Shown piece by piece: positions 23,604 through 32,865 of a stretch of DNA of 50,740 bases. The stretch is taken from the NCBI RefSeq assembly GCF_036311985.1, contig NZ_JAZDCJ010000010.1; one strand, 5' to 3'. This DNA comes from JAZDCJ01 sp036311985 (lineage in GTDB: Bacteria > Actinomycetota > Actinomycetes > Actinomycetales > Micrococcaceae). The notes beneath the pieces were generated by a model, which made no database searches, was not told where the DNA came from, and saw only the letters and a list, made by a program, of their open reading frames with translations. Each line of letters starts with the position of its first letter. Within the stretch, counting starts at the first letter, position 1. Made by a program: the position numbers and the translations under genes.

Positions 23604-24989
23604 ATGCCAGAGCCCCGCACTGCTCACCCGCGTGCCACACGCCCAGACCAGATCAGCACCCGGACCCACCGCGCCCTCGGGATGAGCGGAGCCGTCGCGG
23701 CCGCGGCGATCCCCGCCGTCGTCCTGTCCGGGCTCGCCGCCGCGCCGGCCACGGCCGCCCCCGCGACGACCACGGTCCTGGCCCCGAAGGCGGCGTCCGC
23801 GGCCAACATCGCCGCGGCGCAGCAGCGGATCGCCGCGGACCGCGTCGCGGCCGCCGTTCCCACCCGCCTGACGGTCGCCGCCTCGGTGCCCGCGAGCGTC
23901 GTGGTCCGCAGCGGCGACACGCTCTCGCACATCGCGGCCCGCCACAAGGTCTCCCTCGCCACGATCCTGAAGGCCAACAACATCAAGGCCACGGACATCA
24001 TCCGCCCCGGCCAGGTCATCAAGCTCAAGGGCACCTCCACCGCGGCCCCCGCGGCCAAGGCCGCCACCCCGGCCGCTGCGCCGGCCGCGAAGACCTACAC
24101 CGTGGTCGCCGGCGACACGCTCTCCCACATCGCGGCACGCCACAAGGTCTCCCTCGCCACGATCCTGTCGGCGAACAACATCAAGGCCACCGACATCATC
24201 CGCCCCGGACAGAAGCTGACCGTGGGCAACGCCCCCGCGTCCTCCACCCCGGCCCCCGCGGCGAAGGCACCGGCGGCCAAGGCCCCCGCGGCCGCGGCGC
24301 CCGCACCGGCCGCCAAGACCTACACCGTCGTCTCCGGCGACACGCTCTCCGGGATCGCCTCCCGGCACAACATCGCGCTCTCGGTCCTCCTGCAGGCCAA
24401 CAACCTCAGCAGCACCACCGTCATCCACCCGGGCCGCAAGCTCACGATCAGCGGCGGCACGGTCTCCTCGACGTCCTCGTCCTCCACGGAGGCCCGGCCG
24501 CAGCTGGTCCCGAGCACGTTCCTGCACTACAAGTACCCGGCGTCCACCGTGAAGTCGGCCAACGACAACAAGTACGAGCTGCTCTCCCGCAATCTGCCCA
24601 ACCGCGAGCAGATGAAGCAGATCATCGTCAGCACTGCGAACTCGATGGGCGTCGATCCGTCCCTCGCGCTCGCGCACGCCTACCAGGAGTCCGGGTTCAA
24701 CATGGCCGCGGTCTCCCCGGCCAATGCGATCGGCGCCATGCAGGTCATCCCCACGTCGGGCGAATGGGCCTCGCAGCTCGTCGGCCGCCAGCTGGACCTG
24801 CTCGACCCGCACGACAACGCCGTGGCCGGCGTCGCGATCATCCGCTCCTTGCAGCGCACGAGCGCGACGAAGGAGATCGGCATCGCCTCCTACTACCAGG
24901 GGGCCGGCTCCGTGAAGCGCAACGGCATGTACAGCGACACCAAGCGCTACGTGGCCAGCGTCCTGGCGCACCAGAAGACCTTCAAGTAG
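23604..24989 (+). CDS. Secreted triple-LysM lytic transglycosylase
   Basis: 461 aa; ATG preceded by AGAGGA. An Arg-containing N-terminus and a hydrophobic stretch (AVAAAAIPAVVLSGLAAA) ending in ATAA form a signal peptide with cleavage near residues 51-53. Three LysM domains follow (about 100-138, 166-204 and 240-278), joined by Ala/Pro/Lys linkers; the first two are nearly identical. The C-terminal SLT domain has the catalytic Glu in LAHAYQESGFN, then SPANAIGAMQVIPTSGEWA and a Tyr-rich YYQGAGSVKR. It should bind and cleave cell wall glycan outside the membrane. It stands alone, and a strong hairpin follows. Confidence 0.93.
   Translation: MPEPRTAHPRATRPDQISTRTHRALGMSGAVAAAAIPAVVLSGLAAAPATAAPATTTVLAPKAASAANIAAAQQRIAADRVAAAVPTRLTVAASVPASVVVRSGDTLSHIAARHKVSLATILKANNIKATDIIRPGQVIKLKGTSTAAPAAKAATPAAAPAAKTYTVVAGDTLSHIAARHKVSLATILSANNIKATDIIRPGQKLTVGNAPASSTPAPAAKAPAAKAPAAAAPAPAAKTYTVVSGDTLSGIASRHNIALSVLLQANNLSSTTVIHPGRKLTISGGTVSSTSSSSTEARPQLVPSTFLHYKYPASTVKSANDNKYELLSRNLPNREQMKQIIVSTANSMGVDPSLALAHAYQESGFNMAAVSPANAIGAMQVIPTSGEWASQLVGRQLDLLDPHDNAVAGVAIIRSLQRTSATKEIGIASYYQGAGSVKRNGMYSDTKRYVASVLAHQKTFK
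23913..24014 (+). repeat. LysM coding repeat, copy 1
   Basis: 102 bp encoding 34 residues of the first LysM domain (GDTLSHIAARHKVSL onward). It differs from copy 2 (24111-24212) at only about seven bases by eye, pointing to a recent internal duplication or gene conversion. The third LysM domain is clearly more diverged. Confidence 0.85.
24111..24212 (+). repeat. LysM coding repeat, copy 2
   Basis: Second copy of the 102-bp LysM segment; the encoded peptide differs from copy 1 by one residue (ILSANN versus ILKANN). Confidence 0.85.
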
Positions 24990-25023
24990 GTCCTGGGGCC
25001 GTCTCCGGCCGCTGGATCCCGTA

Positions 25024-25057
25024 CGACGGCGGGGCTCCCCCGGGAGCCCCGCCGTCG
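25024..25057. terminator. Strong hairpin after the LysM transglycosylase gene
   Basis: 16-bp perfect arms CGACGGCGGGGCTCCC (25024-25039) and the complement (25042-25057), 35 bp after the stop. The gap to the convergent kinase gene (24990-25212) otherwise contains only a second possible hairpin of two GCCCGGGC copies (25141-25148, 25161-25168), 45 bp beyond the kinase stop. Confidence 0.7.
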
Positions 25058-25212
25058 GCGCGTCGGGGCCCGCCTTCACGGATCGCGGCAACCGGGTCGC
25101 GTGGCGTCGCCGTCCCGCCGCGCGTCGTGGGTGGGCGGAGGCCCGGGCCGCATGCCCGACGCCCGGGCACGCGGGCGCGGCCCCGGCGTCGTCCTCCGCG
25201 CCGTCCCCCGGC

Positions 25213-26682
25213 TCAGGCCGCGGCGACCGGCAGGTCGAGGACGACGCGGGTCCCGCCCCCGGGGCGCTTCGCCCAGGCGATGCTGCCGGCGAGCTCGGAG
25301 GTCACGAGCGTGCGCACGATCTGCAGGCCGAGGCCCTCGTGGCCCGGCTGGCCGTCGAGGCCCACGCCGTCGTCCTCGACCGTGACGGAGAGGCGGGGGG
25401 TCCCATCCGGATCCGTCCGCCGCTCGGCCCCCAGCGAGACCGTGCCGTCCCGCTCCCCGAGCCCGTGTTCGACGGCGTTGGAGACGAGCTCGTTGATGAC
25501 GAGCGAGAGCGGCGTGGCCAGCTCGCTCGGCAGGCCGCCGAAGCTGCCCGTCCGCTCCGTGCGCACGACCTGCCCCGGCGAGGCGACCTCGGCCGCGAGC
25601 CTGAACTGGCGGTCGATCAGCTCGTCGAAGTCCACGTTCTGCGTCAGCCCCTGCGACAGGGTCTCGTGCACGAGCGCGATCGTCGCGACCCGGCGCATCG
25701 CCTGGTCCAGCCCCAGGCGGCCCTCCTCCGACTGCATGCGCCGCGACTGCATCCGCAAGAGCGCCGCCACCGTCTGGAGGTTGTTCTTCACGCGGTGGTG
25801 GATCTCGCGGATCGTGGCGTCCTTGGACACGAGCTCCATCTCGCGGCGGCGCAACTCCGTCACGTCGCGGCACAGCACGATCGCCCCGTAGCGCGTCGTG
25901 CCGTCCCGCAACGGGATGGCGCGCAGCGACAGGCTCACGCCGCGCGATTCGACCTCCGTGCGCCACGGCATCTTGCCCGTGACGACGAGCGGAAGCGACT
26001 CGTCCACGAGCCGGCGGTCCTTGAGCAGCCCCGTCGTGACCTCGGCCAGCGAGCGGCCCTCGAGCCCGTCGATGCCGCCGAGGCGCCGGTACGCGGAGAC
26101 CCCGTTGGGGCTCGCGTACTGCACGATCCCGTCGGCGTCCAGCCGGATCATCCCGTCGCCGACGCGTGGCGCGCCCCTGCGGGAACCGGTGGGCATCGAG
26201 AAGTCCGGCCACAGGCCCTGCGAGGACATCTTCAAGAGGTCCTGCGCGCACTTGCGGTAGGTCAGCTCGAGCCGCGAGGGCAGGCGCGTCCCGCCGAGGT
26301 CCGAGTGGCACGTGACGACGGCGAGCGAGCGCCCGTTGCGCCGCATCGGGACGGCCTCGACCCGCATGCCGGTCCCGATCCCGTCGTGGTCCTCCCCCGC
26401 GCGCTGGACGACGCCCGTGCGGAAGGCCTCGTCGACGAGGGGCTTGAGGTCCATGCGGATCCGCTCGCCCACGAAGTCGGTGTGGAACACCGTGTGGCTC
26501 GTCGACGGCCGCACGTGCGCGAGCGCGACGTAGGTCCCGTCCGGGCCCGGGTGCCACAGCACCAGGTCGGCGAACGCGAGGTCGGCGACGAGCTGCCAAT
26601 CGCCGACGAGGAGGTGCAGCCATTCCTCGTCGCCCGGCCCGAACTCGGCGTGTTCCCGGACGGGATCGGTGAACGTGGCCAA
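25213..26682 (-). CDS. pdtaS: PdtaS-type sensor histidine kinase
   Basis: 489 aa, TTG start with GGAGG four bases upstream, beginning one base after the glutamate dehydrogenase stop. An N-terminal GAF-like domain (about 20-150) and a PAS domain (about 175-285, MIRLDADGIVQYASPNG) precede the HisKA_2 phosphoacceptor (REIHHRVKNNLQTVAALLRM, His near residue 300) and an HATPase domain (VINELVSNAVEHGL, DDGVGLDG, GLGLQIV). No membrane helices, so it is cytosolic. In mycobacteria PdtaS phosphorylates the ANTAR antiterminator PdtaR; no PdtaR gene is seen here. Coupling to gdh suggests joint expression. Confidence 0.9.
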   Translation of the reverse strand: MATFTDPVREHAEFGPGDEEWLHLLVGDWQLVADLAFADLVLWHPGPDGTYVALAHVRPSTSHTVFHTDFVGERIRMDLKPLVDEAFRTGVVQRAGEDHDGIGTGMRVEAVPMRRNGRSLAVVTCHSDLGGTRLPSRLELTYRKCAQDLLKMSSQGLWPDFSMPTGSRRGAPRVGDGMIRLDADGIVQYASPNGVSAYRRLGGIDGLEGRSLAEVTTGLLKDRRLVDESLPLVVTGKMPWRTEVESRGVSLSLRAIPLRDGTTRYGAIVLCRDVTELRRREMELVSKDATIREIHHRVKNNLQTVAALLRMQSRRMQSEEGRLGLDQAMRRVATIALVHETLSQGLTQNVDFDELIDRQFRLAAEVASPGQVVRTERTGSFGGLPSELATPLSLVINELVSNAVEHGLGERDGTVSLGAERRTDPDGTPRLSVTVEDDGVGLDGQPGHEGLGLQIVRTLVTSELAGSIAWAKRPGGGTRVVLDLPVAAA

Positions 26683-26683
26683 G

Positions 26684-29600
26684 CTACCTCCGGACGATCG
26701 AGCGCAGCAGACGCAGGGCCACGGACAGGGAGGCCATGTCGTCGCGTTCGAGGCTGTTGACCTCGTCGAACATGCTCTTCACGCGGCCGAGGTTGTCGGC
26801 ATTGCGCTCCTCCCACGCCTCGAGCCGCGCCACGGGGTCCGCCTCGTCAGGCGCCGCGGCGATCGCGGCCTGGGTGATGTCGACGGCGGTCGAGTACAGG
26901 TCGTCGCGCAGGGCCGCACGGGCCAGCGCCTCCCACCGGTCCCCGCGCGGCAGCTTGGTGATGCGCTCGAGGAGCGGATCCACGCCGAAGCGGTCGAAGA
27001 CCACGTAGTAGACCTCGGCGACCTCCCGGGCCGGCAGCCCGGCCTCGCGGGCCGCGAGCGTGACGTCGAGCAGCGCGTAGCTCTCGAACTGCTGGGCCCA
27101 GCGCTCGGCGAGCGGCTCGGGCAGTCCCCAGGACAGCGCCTCCTCGCGCCACTCGGCCACGCGCGCGGCGTCGCGGCCGCGGAGCAGCGTGCCGAGCTCG
27201 GCGCGCAGCTCCAGGACGGTCTCGCGGAACGCGTCGATGTCCTCCTGCACCGAGCTGCCGCGGCCCACGTGGGCGATGAACCAGCGCGTCGCCCGGTCCA
27301 GCAGGCGGCGCATGTCCAGCTGGATCTGGCACCAGCGCTCGGTCGGGAAGTGGGCCGGCAGCTCCTTGACCTGCTCCATGAAGGAATCCAGGTCGAAGAT
27401 CTCGCGCAGCGCGGTGAACGCCCGCGCGACGATGGCCTCGGGCGCGCTCGTCTCCTCCATGGTGCGGAAGGCGTACGTGATGCCGCCGAGGTTCACGACG
27501 TCGTTGGCGACGACCGTCGAGATGATCTCCCGGCGCAGCGGGTGGGCCAGCACCTCCTCCGGGAAGCGCTCGCTCAGCTGCGGCGGGAAGTAGTCCAGCA
27601 GGGTGCGGTCGAAGTACGGGTCGTCGGCCAGGTCGCCGGCCGCGAGGGCCGTGGCGAGCTGGATCTTCGCGTACGCGACGAGGACGGACAGCTCCGGTGC
27701 CGTCAGGCTCTGGCCGGCGGCACGGCGCTCCTCCAGCTCGGTCGACGACGGCAGGAACTCGATCTCCCGGTCCAGGTCCGCCGAGCGCTCGAGCCAGTCC
27801 ATGAGCCGTTCGAAGCTCGGGGACCACTCGGTGAGCTTCTGCTTGTCGTTGACGAGCAGGATGTTCTGGTCGACGTTGGTGCGCAGCACGAGCCGCGAGA
27901 CCTCGTCCGTCATGGACGCGAGGAAGCCCGCGCGTTCCGCGGCGTCGAGCCGGCCGGCGGCGACGAGCCGGTCGACGAGGATCTTGATGTTCACCTCGTG
28001 GTCGGAGCAGTCGACGCCGGCGGAGTTGTCGATCGCGTCGGTGTTGAGGATGACGCCGTTGAGCGCGGCCTCGATGCGGCCGAGCTGGGTCATGCCCAGG
28101 TTGCCGCCCTCCCCCACGACGCGGGCGCGCAGCTGGGAGCCGTCGACGCGGATCGAGTCGTTGGCGCGGTCCCCGACCTCGGCGTGGGTCTCCGCCGATG
28201 CCTTGACGTAGGTGCCGATGCCGCCGTTGTAGAGGAGGTCGACCGGCGCGGCGAGGATGGAGCGGAGCAGCTCCGGCGGGGTCAGCGACGTCGTGCCGTC
28301 CGGGAGCCCGAGCACGGCCCGGACCTCGTCGGAGACCGGGATCGTCTTGGCGTGGCGCGGGTAGATGCCGCCGCCGGCGCTGAGCAGCGCGGCGTCGTAG
28401 TCCTCCCAGCTCGAGCGGGGCAGGGCGAAGAGCCGCTCCCGCTCGACGAAGGACGCCTCGGGATCGGGGTCCGGGTCGAGGAAGATGTGCCGGTGGTCGA
28501 ACGCCGCGACGAGCTTGATGTGGCGCGAGCGCAGCATGCCGTTGCCGAAGACGTCGCCGCTCATGTCACCGATGCCGACGACCGTGAACTCCTCGGACTG
28601 GGTGTCGAGGTCCAGCTCGGTGAAGTGGCGGCGGACGGATTCCCACGCGCCGCGGGCCGTGATGCCCATGGCCTTGTGGTCGTAGCCGATCGAGCCTCCG
28701 GAGGCGAACGCGTCGCCGAGCCAGTGGCCCAGTTCGAGCGAGATCTCGTTGGCGATGTCGGAGAAGCTCGCCGTTCCCTTGTCCGCGGCGACGACGAGGT
28801 AGGTGTCGTCGCCGTCGAGCCGCACGACGTCGCGCGGCGGGACCACGGTCTCGACCCCGTCCACGGCGACCATGTTGTCCGTGATCTCGAGCAGCGCGCG
28901 GATGAAGATCCGGTAGGCGGCCTTGCCCGCCTCCATCCAGGCGTTCCGGTCCACCGCCGGGTCCGGGAGCTGCTTCGCGAAGAAGCCGCCCTTGGCCCCC
29001 GTGGGGACGATCACGGCGTTCTTGACCATCTGCGCCTTGACCAGGCCCAGGATCTCGGTGCGGAAGTCCTCGCGCCGGTCGGACCAGCGCAGTCCTCCGC
29101 GGGCCACCTCGCCGAATCGCAGGTGGACGCCCTCGACCACCGGGGAGTACACCCAGATCTCGTACTTGGGCCGGGGGAACGGCGCGCCGTCGATCCGTGC
29201 CGGGGACATCTTGAAGGCGAGGTGGACGGCGCCCTGGAAGTAGTTCGTGCGCAGCGTCGCGTCGATGACGTTGACGAAGCGCCGCAGGAGGCGGTCCGCG
29301 TCCAGGGTGGGCACCTGCTCCAGCGCGGCGTCGAGTCCGTCCCGCGCCGCGGCGATCCGCCCGGCGCGGTCGGCGTCGTCGAGCCCGGGGTCGAACGTGG
29401 ACTCGAAGAGCGCGACGAGGCCCTTGGCGACCTCGGGGTTGGCCAGCAGCGTGTCGGCGATGAAGCCGTAGGAGTTGGCCATCCCCAGCTGGCGGAGGTA
29501 CTTGGCGTAGCTGCGCAGGATCGCGACCTGCCGCGAGCGCAGTCCTTCCTTGAGGATCAGCCGGTCGAAGCCGTCCGACTCGGCCAGGCCCAGCGAGACC

Positions 29601-31519
29601 GCACCGTAGGCCTCGGCGAGCAGCTCCTGCGTCGCGAGCGGATCCGCGCCGTCGGGGTAGCGCAGGCCCAGGTCGTACAAGTGGAAGCTGCGGCCGTCGC
29701 CGCGGGAGATCTCGAAGGGCTTCTCGTCCACCACCTCGAGGCCGAGGTTGCCCAGCACGGGCAGGATCCGGGTCAGCGAGAGCGGTTCGGCCAGGTAGAG
29801 CTTGAGCCGCGCGTCGATCCCGTGGCCGCGCCGTGCCGCGGCGGGCACGTAGACCTTGACGACGGGCCCCGCATGCGCGGGGTCGTCGTGGGCCGCGAAC
29901 CGCTCGATGTCCTCGAGCGCGTCCTCGATCTCGAAGTCGACGCGGTAGGCGGCCGGGAAGGCCTCCGCCCAGCGCCGGGACAGCGTCGTGGCCTCCGCGC
30001 CGCCGTAGGAGCCGCGGACGGCCTCGTCGATGCCCTCGGACCAGGAGCGGACGGCGCGGACGAGCCGCGGCTCCAGCTCCGCCCGGCCGATCGCCGGGAC
30101 GGATCCACCGCGGGGCAGGCGGATGCGGTAGAAGAGGCGGACCAGCGCGGAATCGCTCATCCGCACCTCGTAGTCCACCGTCTCGGAGGAGAAGGCCTTC
30201 TTCAGCTCCTCCTCGATCCGCAGGCGGACCGCGGTCGTGTAGCGGTCGCGGGGCAGGAACACGAGCGCGGACATAAAGCGCCCGTAGATGTCCGGCCGCA
30301 GGAACAGGCTCGTGCGGCGGCGCTCCTGCAGGCGCAGGATCCCGAGGACGGTCTCGAGCAGGTCCGGGATCTCGATCTGGAACAGCTCGTCGCGGGGGTA
30401 GGACTCGAGGATCGTCAGCAGGTCCTTGCCCGAGTGCGAGTCGGGCGCGAAGCGCGAGGCCTTCAGGACGGCGTCGACCTTCTCCCGCACGACGGGGATG
30501 CTGCGCACCGAGCGCGTGTACGCGCTCGAGGCGAAGAGCCCGATGAAGCGGCGCTCTCCGTTGACGTTGCCCTCGGGGTCGAAGCTCTTGACGCCGATGT
30601 AGTCGAGGTACACGCCGCGGTGCACGGTCGAGCGCGAGTTGGCCTTCGTGATGACGAGGGCCCGCTTCTCGCGGGCCTTGGCGCGCCCGGATTCGGTCAG
30701 GTGCTGGATGAGCCCGGACGACGGCGGCTTCCGGAGCATGCCGAGGCCGCTCTCCTGGCGCACGCGCAGGACGTCTTCGCCGTCCTCGGAGGCGAGGTCG
30801 TACTCGCGGTAGCCGAGGAAGGTGAAGTTCCCGTCGTCGAGCCAGCGCAGCAGCTCGACGGCGCTGCGCAGGTCGGGGATGTCCTCTCCTCCGCGGACCG
30901 AGCCGAGCGAATCGGCGATCTCATGGGCCTTGGCGCGCATGGCGCGCCAGTCCTCGACGGAGACGCGCACGTCCTCGAGGACGGACTCGAGGCCCTCGAC
31001 GAGCGCGGCGGCCTGCTCGGAGGTCGGCTCGCCGCCGATCTCGATGGCGATCCAGGACTCGATCTGGGAGTGGCCGTCGCCGTCGGTCATAAAGCGCGCG
31101 AGGTTCGGCAGGGCGGCCGTGTCGCCGCTGGAGATCGGATTGGCGGTCGCGACGGCCTCGAGGCGCGTCAGGCTGCCGTCGCCGTCGGAGCGGCGGGCGA
31201 TGAAGACGGGGTGGACGACGAGGTTGATGGCCTGCTTCTGCCGCACCAGCTCGGCCGTGACCGAGTCGACGAGGAAGGGCATGTCGTCGGTGACCACGTA
31301 GACGACGGACGTAGAGCCGTGCGTTCCGATCGCGACGCGGGCCGCGCCGCGGGGCCGCGCGAAGCCGGTCTCGAGGTGCGCCCCGACGCGCGACTCGAGC
31401 TCACCGGGAGGATAGGCCCGCGCATCCTCGTCCGCCAAGTGGCCGTAGTAGGTGTCAACAAAGGTGGGAGTGAGTGTTTCAGCGATAAACCCTGTGGCCA
31501 TGCTGGACCCCGACGACAT
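26684..31519 (-). CDS. gdh: NAD-specific glutamate dehydrogenase, 180-kDa class
   Basis: 1611 aa from the ATG at 31517-31519, with GGAGG eight bases upstream; the long open frame beyond it overlaps the ParA-like gene and is not used. It oxidatively deaminates glutamate to 2-oxoglutarate with NAD+. The N-terminal half (about 1-700) holds the ACT-like regulatory domains of this class. The catalytic domain carries ARGGLRWSDRREDFRTE, the lysine of PTGAKGGFF, GIGDMSGDVFGNGML and VVGEGGNLG. The C-terminal helical domain ends in SLSVALRLLRSIVRR. Length agrees with the mycobacterial L_180 enzymes. The kinase gene follows immediately. Confidence 0.96.
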   Translation of the reverse strand: MSSGSSMATGFIAETLTPTFVDTYYGHLADEDARAYPPGELESRVGAHLETGFARPRGAARVAIGTHGSTSVVYVVTDDMPFLVDSVTAELVRQKQAINLVVHPVFIARRSDGDGSLTRLEAVATANPISSGDTAALPNLARFMTDGDGHSQIESWIAIEIGGEPTSEQAAALVEGLESVLEDVRVSVEDWRAMRAKAHEIADSLGSVRGGEDIPDLRSAVELLRWLDDGNFTFLGYREYDLASEDGEDVLRVRQESGLGMLRKPPSSGLIQHLTESGRAKAREKRALVITKANSRSTVHRGVYLDYIGVKSFDPEGNVNGERRFIGLFASSAYTRSVRSIPVVREKVDAVLKASRFAPDSHSGKDLLTILESYPRDELFQIEIPDLLETVLGILRLQERRRTSLFLRPDIYGRFMSALVFLPRDRYTTAVRLRIEEELKKAFSSETVDYEVRMSDSALVRLFYRIRLPRGGSVPAIGRAELEPRLVRAVRSWSEGIDEAVRGSYGGAEATTLSRRWAEAFPAAYRVDFEIEDALEDIERFAAHDDPAHAGPVVKVYVPAAARRGHGIDARLKLYLAEPLSLTRILPVLGNLGLEVVDEKPFEISRGDGRSFHLYDLGLRYPDGADPLATQELLAEAYGAVSLGLAESDGFDRLILKEGLRSRQVAILRSYAKYLRQLGMANSYGFIADTLLANPEVAKGLVALFESTFDPGLDDADRAGRIAAARDGLDAALEQVPTLDADRLLRRFVNVIDATLRTNYFQGAVHLAFKMSPARIDGAPFPRPKYEIWVYSPVVEGVHLRFGEVARGGLRWSDRREDFRTEILGLVKAQMVKNAVIVPTGAKGGFFAKQLPDPAVDRNAWMEAGKAAYRIFIRALLEITDNMVAVDGVETVVPPRDVVRLDGDDTYLVVAADKGTASFSDIANEISLELGHWLGDAFASGGSIGYDHKAMGITARGAWESVRRHFTELDLDTQSEEFTVVGIGDMSGDVFGNGMLRSRHIKLVAAFDHRHIFLDPDPDPEASFVERERLFALPRSSWEDYDAALLSAGGGIYPRHAKTIPVSDEVRAVLGLPDGTTSLTPPELLRSILAAPVDLLYNGGIGTYVKASAETHAEVGDRANDSIRVDGSQLRARVVGEGGNLGMTQLGRIEAALNGVILNTDAIDNSAGVDCSDHEVNIKILVDRLVAAGRLDAAERAGFLASMTDEVSRLVLRTNVDQNILLVNDKQKLTEWSPSFERLMDWLERSADLDREIEFLPSSTELEERRAAGQSLTAPELSVLVAYAKIQLATALAAGDLADDPYFDRTLLDYFPPQLSERFPEEVLAHPLRREIISTVVANDVVNLGGITYAFRTMEETSAPEAIVARAFTALREIFDLDSFMEQVKELPAHFPTERWCQIQLDMRRLLDRATRWFIAHVGRGSSVQEDIDAFRETVLELRAELGTLLRGRDAARVAEWREEALSWGLPEPLAERWAQQFESYALLDVTLAAREAGLPAREVAEVYYVVFDRFGVDPLLERITKLPRGDRWEALARAALRDDLYSTAVDITQAAIAAAPDEADPVARLEAWEERNADNLGRVKSMFDEVNSLERDDMASLSVALRLLRSIVRR

Positions 31520-31576
31520 CAAAGAACGCCTCCGTAGAAGGATGTCGACCGCGCCGTTGCGGTCATGTACAAGGGC

Positions 31577-31605
31577 AAGCCTAACGTCCTGCGGCGGCTG
31601 GGTCA
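31577..31605 (-). promoter_or_regulatory. Candidate gdh promoter
   Basis: In the 110-bp gap upstream of gdh, minus strand, GTGACC is followed after 17 bp by TAGGCT, at approximately these positions. Both hexamers are imperfect. A similar TAGGCT-GCCC string precedes the gene at 46099. Confidence 0.3.
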
Positions 31606-31629
31606 CATCCCCTCCGGCCCCCGTCCCGC

Positions 31630-32865
31630 TCAGCGCCGGAACGCGCCCACGCGGCGTTGGACGCCGTGTCCGGCGAGGCCCGCGATCGCGGCCCGCAGGC
31701 GGCTGTCGGGGAACGACTCGGCGAGGGCGCTGCCGGCCAGCAGGGCCGCGTCGACGGCGTCGGGATCCCATGGCAACCAGCCCGTGATGGGCAGCCCGGG
31801 GCCGAAGCGCTCCCACGTCTCGCGGAGCTGGCGCTCGGGCTTGCGACCGAGGGCGGCGCCCTTGACCTTGTTGAAGACGATGTTCGGGCGGACCGTCGGC
31901 AGTACCTCCTGCAGCGCCTCGAGCGCCTTGATCAGCCGCGGCACGCCGACGCTGTCCGCCTGGCCCACGGCCACGACCTCGTCCGCGGCCTCGAGGACCG
32001 CCAGGGCCGCGCCGTTGCGCTGCGGCGCGGCGGTGTCGAAGCTCAGGTCCTCGTCGAGCTCCAGGTAGGCGGACGTGTCGACGACGACGAGATCGACCTG
32101 GCGGCGGGCGAAGTCGAGGACGCGCCCGAGGGCGGCCGCGCGCAGCTCGGGCCAGCGCTGGGCCCGGGGCAGCCCCGTGGCGATGCGCAGCCGCGTTCCG
32201 GCGACGGCGACGACCGGGCACGCGCGCTCGAAGCCGGCCGCGTCCAGGACGCCCTGGTCCGCGAGCCGGCAGAGCTGCGCCGCTCCCGCGGACTCGTCGA
32301 GCAGACCGAGGTGCACGCCGGCGCTCGCGCCGTAGGTGTCGGCGTCCACGAGCAGGACGCTCCGGCCGGCCTGCGCCGATTCCACGGCGAAGTTGACCGC
32401 GACGGTGGTGCGGCCCGGGGACCCCGTGGGACCCCAGACCGCCACGATCCGGCCCTTCGGGCGTTCGGCCCGGGCGCCATCGCGGTCCCCGGGCCGGTGC
32501 CCGGCGGCCGCCACGGGGCCCGGACCGCGGCCGGCCTCCTGTTCGAGGAGCTCCGTCACGGCATGCTCGTCCGCCTCCACGGGGAGGCAGTGCGCACCGA
32601 GGCCGGCGAGCCGCGCCCGTTCCCCGTCGTCGTCGACGAGGACGACGACGGTGGCACCGAGCCCCGTGAGCGCGTCGACGAGGGGCGCCTCGACCTCGCT
32701 GGCCGGCCCGGCCAGGAGCGCCGCATCGGCGAGTCCGGACTCGGCGAGCGCCGCGATCTCGGCCAGCTCGTCGGTCCTGCGGACGACGGTCACGCGGCCG
32801 CGCAGGGCCTCGATGCGGTCGCCGAGGCCGAGCTCGTCGGCCCACAGGGCGACCGAGACGGTCAC
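31630..32865 (-). CDS. ParA/MinD/CpaE-like NTPase with degenerate P-loop
   Basis: 411 aa from a GTG overlapping the SAF gene stop by 4 bases, with GGAGG upstream. Residues 1-120 look like a receiver-like or CpaE-type N-terminal domain (VVVLVDDDGERARLAGLGA). The ParA-like core begins near VAVWGPTGSPGRTTVAVNFA, continues with SVLLVDADTYGASAGVHLGL and VDLVVVDTSAYLE. The canonical KGGxGKT lysines are missing: the loop reads GSPGRTT. Family members usually position proteins or assemble pili, but no tad/flp pilus genes are present here. Function unknown. Confidence 0.75.
   Translation of the reverse strand: MTVSVALWADELGLGDRIEALRGRVTVVRRTDELAEIAALAESGLADAALLAGPASEVEAPLVDALTGLGATVVVLVDDDGERARLAGLGAHCLPVEADEHAVTELLEQEAGRGPGPVAAAGHRPGDRDGARAERPKGRIVAVWGPTGSPGRTTVAVNFAVESAQAGRSVLLVDADTYGASAGVHLGLLDESAGAAQLCRLADQGVLDAAGFERACPVVAVAGTRLRIATGLPRAQRWPELRAAALGRVLDFARRQVDLVVVDTSAYLELDEDLSFDTAAPQRNGAALAVLEAADEVVAVGQADSVGVPRLIKALEALQEVLPTVRPNIVFNKVKGAALGRKPERQLRETWERFGPGLPITGWLPWDPDAVDAALLAGSALAESFPDSRLRAAIAGLAGHGVQRRVGAFRR

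Noticed and set aside
26669..31537. Very long open frame on the plus strand opposite gdh (1622 codons)
   Set aside because: It is the antisense shadow of gdh in high-GC DNA; the residue composition (Arg/Gly/Val/Asp/Leu-rich) has no domain character and gdh on the other strand is unambiguous.
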